A stretch of 64,000 nt of DNA from contig FLQS01000008.1 of the NCBI GenBank assembly GCA_900078375.1, positions 71,452 through 135,451 of the forward strand, read 5' to 3'. Of this stretch, positions 62,141-64,000 are shown piece by piece. The translations under genes were made by a program, and so were the position numbers. Below the pieces are notes generated by a model. The model saw only the letters and a program-made list of their open reading frames with translations, did no database searches and was not told where the DNA came from. The DNA comes from an uncultured Mycobacterium sp. (GTDB lineage: Bacteria; Actinomycetota; Actinomycetes; Mycobacteriales; Mycobacteriaceae). Within the stretch, counting starts at the first letter, position 1, and each line of letters opens with the position of its first letter.

Positions 62141-63022
62141 GTGCTGGGCTTCGCGTTACCGCAATTCGGCGAATCCGCCCACGCCGAGTTGGCCCGATTC
62201 GCCTCGACCGCCGAGCAACTCGGTGCCGAGAGCCTGTGGGTGGGGGATCGGCTGTTGGCCGCGGCAGATCCGTCCGTCGGTTACGGCGGCGGCGACACCG
62301 TGCCGCTGAATTTCCGGAGCAGCCTGGATCCCTTCACCGCGCTGACGGTCGCCGCGACGGTGACGACGTCAGCGCGGTTGGGGTTCAGCGTGCTGGTGGC
62401 GCCGTGGTATCCGCCGGTTCAGCTGGCCCGGCAATTGACCGGCATCGATGTGGTCAGCCGCGGCCGGGTGCTTCCCGGCTTCGGGATCGGCTGGTCGCCG
62501 GAGGAGTACCAGGGCGCCGGCGTCTCGTTCGAGCAACGCGGTGCCCGACTCGATGAGCTGCTCGACGCACTCGAGGCATTGTGGACGACTGATCCCGTCT
62601 CGTTCGACGGCGCTCGGTACCGCATCCCGCCCTCGTGGGTGAGTCTCAAGCCCGTTCAGCAGCCGCGCCCGCCGATCTATCTTGGTGCGTCCTCGTCCGC
62701 GGGGCTGAGCCGCATCGGCCGTCGCGCCGACGGATGGCTGGCCGTGGTGGTCGTGCCAGGCAATGTCCGGATCGACAAGCTGGCCGCCCAGCGCGCGGTG
62801 ATCGACGAAGCAGCGCAGGCCGCCGGACGCGACCCGGCGGCCATCGCCACCCACGTCCGGGTCAACGTTGCGGCAGGCACGCCGATCGAGGCAGTGGAGG
62901 ATGCGGTGAAAACCTTGCAGGACAACAACTATCACGACGCGTTTGTCGACACCCTCTACGTCGTCTCGGACACCGACGCTGCGCTGGAATGGGTGGAGCG
63001 GCTGCTGGCGGTCGCCTCGTGA
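62141..63022 (+). CDS. LLM-class F420-dependent oxidoreductase (TIGR03619-type)
   Basis: A 293-residue luciferase-like protein. LGFALPQFGESAHAELARFASTAEQLGAESLWVGDRLL at the N-terminus and LPGFGIGWSPEEYQGAGVSFEQRG are typical. F420 is the probable cofactor. Start is GTG 62141; longer versions run back into the phosphoketolase promoter region. It overlaps the CoA-transferase start by GTGA, so the pair is coupled and may act on one CoA-linked substrate. Confidence 0.87.
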   Translation: MLGFALPQFGESAHAELARFASTAEQLGAESLWVGDRLLAAADPSVGYGGGDTVPLNFRSSLDPFTALTVAATVTTSARLGFSVLVAPWYPPVQLARQLTGIDVVSRGRVLPGFGIGWSPEEYQGAGVSFEQRGARLDELLDALEALWTTDPVSFDGARYRIPPSWVSLKPVQQPRPPIYLGASSSAGLSRIGRRADGWLAVVVVPGNVRIDKLAAQRAVIDEAAQAAGRDPAAIATHVRVNVAAGTPIEAVEDAVKTLQDNNYHDAFVDTLYVVSDTDAALEWVERLLAVAS

Positions 63023-64000
63023 CGGAATCGCTGCTGGCCTCGGTGCGGGTGTTGGATCTGTGCGACCAGACGGGCGACGGCGTCACCCGCCTGCTGGCCG
63101 ACCTCGGCGCCGACGTCATCAAGATCGAGCCGCCCGGCGGCAGCCCCGGGCGCCAGCTCCGGCCCACCCTGGACGGGGTCAGCGTCCCGTTCGCCCTGCA
63201 CAACGCCAACAAACGTGGCACCGTGCTCGATCCCTCCGACGATGCCGACCGCCGGCAGTTCTTCGAGCTGACCGCCGGCGCAGACATCGTCGTCGACAGC
63301 GGCTCACCCGGACTGACGGCAGCCTTCGGCACCTCGTGCGCTGCACTGGCCGACCAGTACGCGGGGTTGGTCACCATGTCGGTCACCGATTTCGGGACGC
63401 AGGGTCCGCACGCGGCATGGCAGGCCACCGACGCGGTGCTGTACGCGATGTCGTCCGCGTTGTCCCGCTCAGGCCCGCCATCCGGTACGCCGGTACTGCC
63501 TCCGGACGGCATCGCATCGGCTACCGCCGCGGTACAGGCAGCCTGGGCGGTGTTGGTCGCGTACTTCAACCGATTGCGTTGTGGAACAGGAGATTACGTC
63601 GACTTCTCCCGCTTCGACGCGGTGGTTTTGACGCTGGATCCAGCATTCGGCACGCAGGGTCAGGCCGCGACCGCCCGCAACGCCGCCGAACGGTGGCGGG
63701 GCCGGCCGAGAAACCAGGACTCCTACCCGATCTTCGCCTGTCAGGACGGCTACGTCCGGCTCTGTGTCCTTGCGCCGCGGCAGTGGCACGGCATGCGGGC
63801 GTGGCTGGGGGAGCCCGAGCAGTTCCAGGACCCCATCTTCGACTCGATTGCGGCCCGCACCAAGGCATTCGGCGAGTTGAGCCAACTGATGGCGGCGTTG
63901 TTCGCCGACCGGACGATGAAGCAGCTGGTGGCCGAGGGTCAGGCACACGGGGTGCCGATCGCGGCCGTCCTGACTCCGTCGCACGCATTGGGTTCCGAGC
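63019..64000 (+). CDS. CoA-transferase family III (CaiB/BaiF-type, Rv1866-like), partial
   Basis: 327 codons are inside the window and the frame is still open at the end. The start is GTG 63019, overlapping the LLM stop. VRVLDLCDQTGDGVTRLLADLGADVIKIEPPGG is the usual N-terminus, and LHNANKRGTVLD and MSVTDFGTQGPHAAW follow. The conserved catalytic Asp of the family would be in the segment around TDAVLYAMSSA. M. tuberculosis Rv1866 is a long two-domain member, so the gene may continue for more than 1 kb beyond the window. Confidence 0.85.
   Translation, partial: MTESLLASVRVLDLCDQTGDGVTRLLADLGADVIKIEPPGGSPGRQLRPTLDGVSVPFALHNANKRGTVLDPSDDADRRQFFELTAGADIVVDSGSPGLTAAFGTSCAALADQYAGLVTMSVTDFGTQGPHAAWQATDAVLYAMSSALSRSGPPSGTPVLPPDGIASATAAVQAAWAVLVAYFNRLRCGTGDYVDFSRFDAVVLTLDPAFGTQGQAATARNAAERWRGRPRNQDSYPIFACQDGYVRLCVLAPRQWHGMRAWLGEPEQFQDPIFDSIAARTKAFGELSQLMAALFADRTMKQLVAEGQAHGVPIAAVLTPSHALGSE

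Overview
This window is chromosomal DNA of a mycobacterium, most likely a free-living Mycolicibacterium-type species. It is GC-rich, uses many GTG starts, and from about 6.7 kb onward its gene order follows M. tuberculosis Rv1814-Rv1866 closely (erg3-like, Rv1815-1817, Rv1819c, secA2, pgsA2, Rv1823-1825, gcvH, garA, Rv1828-1830, gcvB, lipZ, Rv1836c, glcB, Rv1841c-1842c, guaB1, gnd1, Rv1845c-1846c, MrsI region, Rv1847, ureABCFGD, ndh, Rv1855c-1856c, modBC, apa, Rv1861, adhA, Rv1863c, Rv1866). Assignments to M. tuberculosis loci come from recognising the protein families and their order, not from a database search.

Layout. 0-6.6 kb is accessory: an internally deleted IS110 transposase end, a NUDIX hydrolase, malQ, an MFS transporter, a pair of small multidrug resistance proteins and a type-B carboxylesterase. 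6.6-17.2 kb holds a membrane desaturase/hydroxylase, a two-gene cation/proton antiporter, an oxidoreductase, a secreted trypsin-like protein, a TetR-controlled F420-type nitroreductase, a VOC/flavoprotein operon and a BacA-type ABC transporter. 17.2-28.6 kb is a run of core genes: accessory secretion ATPase, phospholipid synthase, the DUF881/Sbp cluster, glycine cleavage H protein, the FHA switch GarA, two MerR regulators and glycine decarboxylase behind a tandem glycine riboswitch. 29-42 kb is mainly minus-strand metabolism (malate synthase, GMP reductase GuaB1, 6-phosphogluconate dehydrogenase) with CNNM-type membrane proteins and a BlaI/M56 pair. 42-43.1 kb is an iron-control node: two IdeR boxes before a FhuF-like gene, then a third IdeR-like box and a promoter driving what should be the sRNA MrsI. 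43.1-48 kb is the urease operon. 48-56 kb carries an orphan PrrB-like kinase, a hemophore-related protein, ndh, modBC without modA, and apa. 56-64 kb carries adhA, a CGNR regulator with an operator-like region, a CPBP protease, a phosphoketolase and the start of a CoA-transferase gene.

How the genes connect. Carbon and nitrogen flux recur: GarA controls 2-oxoglutarate metabolism, GcvH/GcvB oxidise glycine under riboswitch control, GlcB condenses glyoxylate, Gnd and phosphoketolase handle pentose phosphates, and urease releases ammonia. Iron control (IdeR boxes, MrsI, FhuF-like protein, hemophore-related protein) is a second theme. The observations most worth following are a 47-bp near-perfect palindrome holding two KstR-like motifs, twin inverted operators between the TetR gene and its neighbour, the MrsI locus with its extra iron-boxed gene, the loss of modA, the orphan PrrB paralogue, a tandem hairpin with a compensatory base change, and two gene remnants produced by internal deletion.
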